Shown here in pieces: positions 6,492 to 7,868 of a stretch of 7,868 nucleotides of DNA. The stretch lies in contig JARFRJ010000069.1 in the NCBI GenBank assembly GCA_029287305.1, positions 1 to 7,868 on the forward strand, in the 5' to 3' direction. Every line of letters starts with the position of its first letter. The first letter of the stretch is position 1. The notes under the pieces are model-generated. The model did not search any database and was not told where the DNA came from. It saw only the letters and a list, made by a program, of their open reading frames with translations. The position numbers and the translations under genes are program-made. Origin of the DNA: Hyphomonas sp. (GTDB lineage Bacteria; Pseudomonadota; Alphaproteobacteria; Caulobacterales; Hyphomonadaceae).

Positions 6492-7319
6492 ATGTCTCAA
6501 CAAAAACAAATCCGGCGTAAAACGGTACGCGATATTGCTTCGGCCAAATCCGGCGATCCGCTGGTCTGTCTGACGGCCTATTCTGCGCCCATGGCCGAAC
6601 TACTGGACCCGTATTGCGATATCCTTCTGGTGGGGGATAGTGTGGGCATGGTGGTACATGGATTACCGTCTACTGTCGGCGTAACATTGGAGATGATGAT
6701 CCTGCATGGCCAGGCTGTGATGCGCGGGTCTGAACAGGCTTTTGTCGTTGTGGACATGCCTTTTGGGTCTTATGAGACGAATGCGGATCAGGCTTTTCTG
6801 AATGCGGCGCGGCTTATGAGCGAAGTGGGCTGTCAGGCGGTCAAGATTGAAAGCGGAACCTATGCCAGCCATCAGATCGCCCATCTTGTCGCCCGCGGTG
6901 TGCCGGTAATGGGCCATGTCGGCCTGCGCCCCCAGGCGGTGCATTTGGAAGGGGGGTTCCGTACCAAAGGCCGCACAGAAGCTGGCTGGCAAAAGGCGCT
7001 TGATGAGGCGAAGGCAGCAGCGGATGCAGGGGCATTTGCCCTTGTTGTTGAGGGGGTCTCGGAAGATTTGGCCGAGGAAATTACCAATAGCGTGCCTTGC
7101 CCGACCATTGGTATTGGCGCATCGGCCAAATGCGATGGGCAAATTCTAGTGACAGAGGATATGCTTGGCCTGTTTGACTGGACGCCGAAATTCGTTCGCA
7201 AATTTGGCCAGATGCGCGGCGATATTCAGCACGCTGTCGAAGCCTATCAAAGCGCGGTTCAGTCGCGGACATTTCCAGGTTCGGCAGAGATTTATAAATA
7301 TCCCAAACCTGGTTCCTGA
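6492..7319 (+). CDS. panB: 3-methyl-2-oxobutanoate hydroxymethyltransferase (ketopantoate hydroxymethyltransferase) PanB
   Basis: PanB transfers a hydroxymethyl group from 5,10-methylene-tetrahydrofolate to alpha-ketoisovalerate, giving ketopantoate, the first committed step to pantothenate and coenzyme A. The 275-residue protein has the usual length and TIM-barrel motifs: LVGDSVGMVVHG (46-57) with metal ligand Asp49, DMPFGSY (88-94) with Asp88, KIESG (118-122) with Lys118 and Glu120, GHVGLRPQ (141-148) with His142, and VVEGV (185-189) with catalytic Glu187. These correspond to the metal- and substrate-binding residues of E. coli PanB. GIGASAKCDGQILV (207-220) is also characteristic. The start is preceded by only a weak purine stretch (AAGCGGGAA). 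TTGACGG at 6431-6437 resembles a -35 box but has no convincing -10. panC is not adjacent in this window. The gene is followed by the TPR protein on the same strand. Confidence 0.97.
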   Translation: MSQQKQIRRKTVRDIASAKSGDPLVCLTAYSAPMAELLDPYCDILLVGDSVGMVVHGLPSTVGVTLEMMILHGQAVMRGSEQAFVVVDMPFGSYETNADQAFLNAARLMSEVGCQAVKIESGTYASHQIAHLVARGVPVMGHVGLRPQAVHLEGGFRTKGRTEAGWQKALDEAKAAADAGAFALVVEGVSEDLAEEITNSVPCPTIGIGASAKCDGQILVTEDMLGLFDWTPKFVRKFGQMRGDIQHAVEAYQSAVQSRTFPGSAEIYKYPKPGS

Positions 7320-7349
7320 CGGCTTTAATTCATTGCAGCCGGTGTCAGG
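7315..7349 (+). other. Bulged hairpin at the panB stop codon
   Basis: CCTGACGGCT (7315-7324), which includes the panB TGA, can pair with AGCC (7337-7340) and GTCAGG (7344-7349), giving a ten-pair stem with a three-base bulge and a 12-base loop. A second inverted repeat, CCAGGTT (7275-7281) and AACCTGG (7306-7312), lies just before it in the last panB codons. Neither has a T-run. They could be a processing or attenuation point between panB and the TPR gene, or chance. Confidence 0.3.
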
Positions 7350-7406
7350 TCCGGCTAATGTGACCCTTATCTTATTGGCCTTGGCCTATTCTGGAGTGAT
7401 TTTAAA

Positions 7407-7847
7407 TTGGTTGATGTATTTGATGAAGTAGATCAAAGTCTGCGCGAGGATAAAAAGACCCGATTATGGAGGCGTTTTGGACCCTTTGTCTGGTTTTTAT
7501 GCTTCGCCCTGATCGTGGGTGTCGGGTATAATGAATTTTCCACCTATCAAAGCGAGCAGCGGATTTCCAAAAATGTAGAGCGGTTTGAAACGGCTCTCAG
7601 TCAATTGGAAGACGGGGCCTATAGTGATGCGCAGGCGATATTATCTGATTTGATTGAAGGGGAGGCAGAAATTGCCCCCTTGGCCGCGCAATATCTCGCC
7701 CGCAGCTTTTATGAAGGCAATGGAGATGCAGAGGGAGCCGCCTTGGTCAAAAAGCGCACGCCCAGCGCCATACAGGCCCAAAGGGGAAAGTGTAGTGGGA
7801 GAAAGGTAATTAAGGGTAAGGGGATAATTTTAGGTTTTAAGTACTAG
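7407..7847 (+). CDS. YfgM-like membrane-anchored TPR protein, probably C-terminally truncated
   Basis: The N-terminal MVDVFDEVDQSLREDKKTRLWRRFG is typical of YfgM/TPR_21-family proteins: a short cytoplasmic acidic-then-basic lead, one transmembrane segment (about 26-43) and a periplasmic helical domain. Residues 53-113 fit TPR-like helix pairs (FETALSQLEDGAYSDAQAIL, then PLAAQYLARSFYEGNGDAEGAAL). YfgM helps SecYEG-linked folding in E. coli. The start is TTG, chosen because GGAG (7393-7396) precedes it with 10 bases between, and because the family begins with exactly this VD(V/I)F motif. Family members usually run past 200 residues; this one stops at 146. The last ~30 residues (from KKRTPSAIQ) are rich in Lys, Arg and Gly, do not look like TPR helix, and use codons such as AGA, GGA, ATA and TTA that are scarce in neighbouring genes. 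I infer truncation by deletion or frameshift, or an assembly error. Confidence 0.7.
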   Translation: MVDVFDEVDQSLREDKKTRLWRRFGPFVWFLCFALIVGVGYNEFSTYQSEQRISKNVERFETALSQLEDGAYSDAQAILSDLIEGEAEIAPLAAQYLARSFYEGNGDAEGAALVKKRTPSAIQAQRGKCSGRKVIKGKGIILGFKY

Positions 7848-7856
7848 AGGACGAAC

Positions 7857-7868
7857 ATGGCGGTTTTC
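7857..7868 (+). CDS. Start of a further gene (first four codons, 3' truncated)
   Basis: An ATG at 7857 opens a frame reading MAVF before the window ends. AGAGG (7846-7850) lies six bases upstream and is a good Shine-Dalgarno, which is why I list it. In many alphaproteobacteria the YfgM-like TPR gene is followed by a PQQ-repeat outer-membrane assembly factor (bamB) and then der, but four residues cannot decide the identity. Confidence 0.4.

Noticed and set aside
6215..6520. 101-codon frame bridging rlmN and panB
   Set aside because: It overlaps the conserved RlmN C-terminal block and the panB start, and reads through the tandem repeat.
7800..7828. Promoter for the last gene with GATAAT at 7823-7828
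   Set aside because: No -35-like hexamer lies 16-18 bases upstream, and the stretch is AT/AG-rich, so the match is weak.
1..7868. Mobile element, CRISPR array, tRNA or novel gene cluster
   Set aside because: I looked for regular spaced repeats, transposase or integrase motifs, cloverleaf-like segments and unfamiliar multi-gene operons, and found none. Apart from short repeats and partial genes, the window is housekeeping DNA.

Overview
The window looks like chromosomal DNA of an alphaproteobacterium; I cannot place it to order or genus. The evidence is the uncoupled but compact ruvC-ruvA-ruvB operon with stop/start overlaps, a Tat-type MsrB, a nu-class glutathione transferase of the YghU type, panB followed by a YfgM-like membrane TPR protein, and an rpsT promoter that resembles the Caulobacter-type housekeeping consensus (TTGACG, then a TnTAAATC-like -10). 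It is mostly housekeeping DNA. There is no CRISPR array, tRNA, rRNA, transposase, integrase or recognisable defence or biosynthetic cluster.

Layout. On the left, the 3' end of an unrecognised acidic gene (+) converges on rpsT (-). The space between them holds a REP-like hairpin and the rpsT intrinsic terminator. Next comes msrB (-), predicted to be an exported lipoprotein. A 226-base divergent region separates it from ruvC-ruvA-ruvB (+), which encode the Holliday-junction resolvase and branch-migration motor. Downstream on the same strand, each with its own intergenic leader, are yghU (glutathione-dependent redox enzyme), rlmN (radical-SAM methylation of 23S rRNA and tRNA) and panB (first committed step of pantothenate synthesis). 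A YfgM-like single-pass TPR protein follows with an apparently broken C-terminus, and the first four codons of another gene lie at the right edge.

Functional links. Only the three ruv genes form a clear functional unit. The 4-base ATGA overlaps imply translational coupling. MsrB (methionine sulfoxide repair, probably in the envelope) and YghU (thiol/disulfide or peroxide chemistry) share a loose oxidative-stress theme but are not co-transcribed. PanB and RlmN appear to be simple neighbours.

The most unusual content is in the spacers. A short repeat family begins at or near stop codons: at 236, 4937 and 6337. Its variable part carries a 12-base module seen as one hairpin arm in the first copy and, in the opposite sense, as a 13-base tandem array in the third. 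The other point of interest is the TPR gene, whose last ~30 codons differ in composition and codon use from the rest. I did not find a convincing undescribed system.
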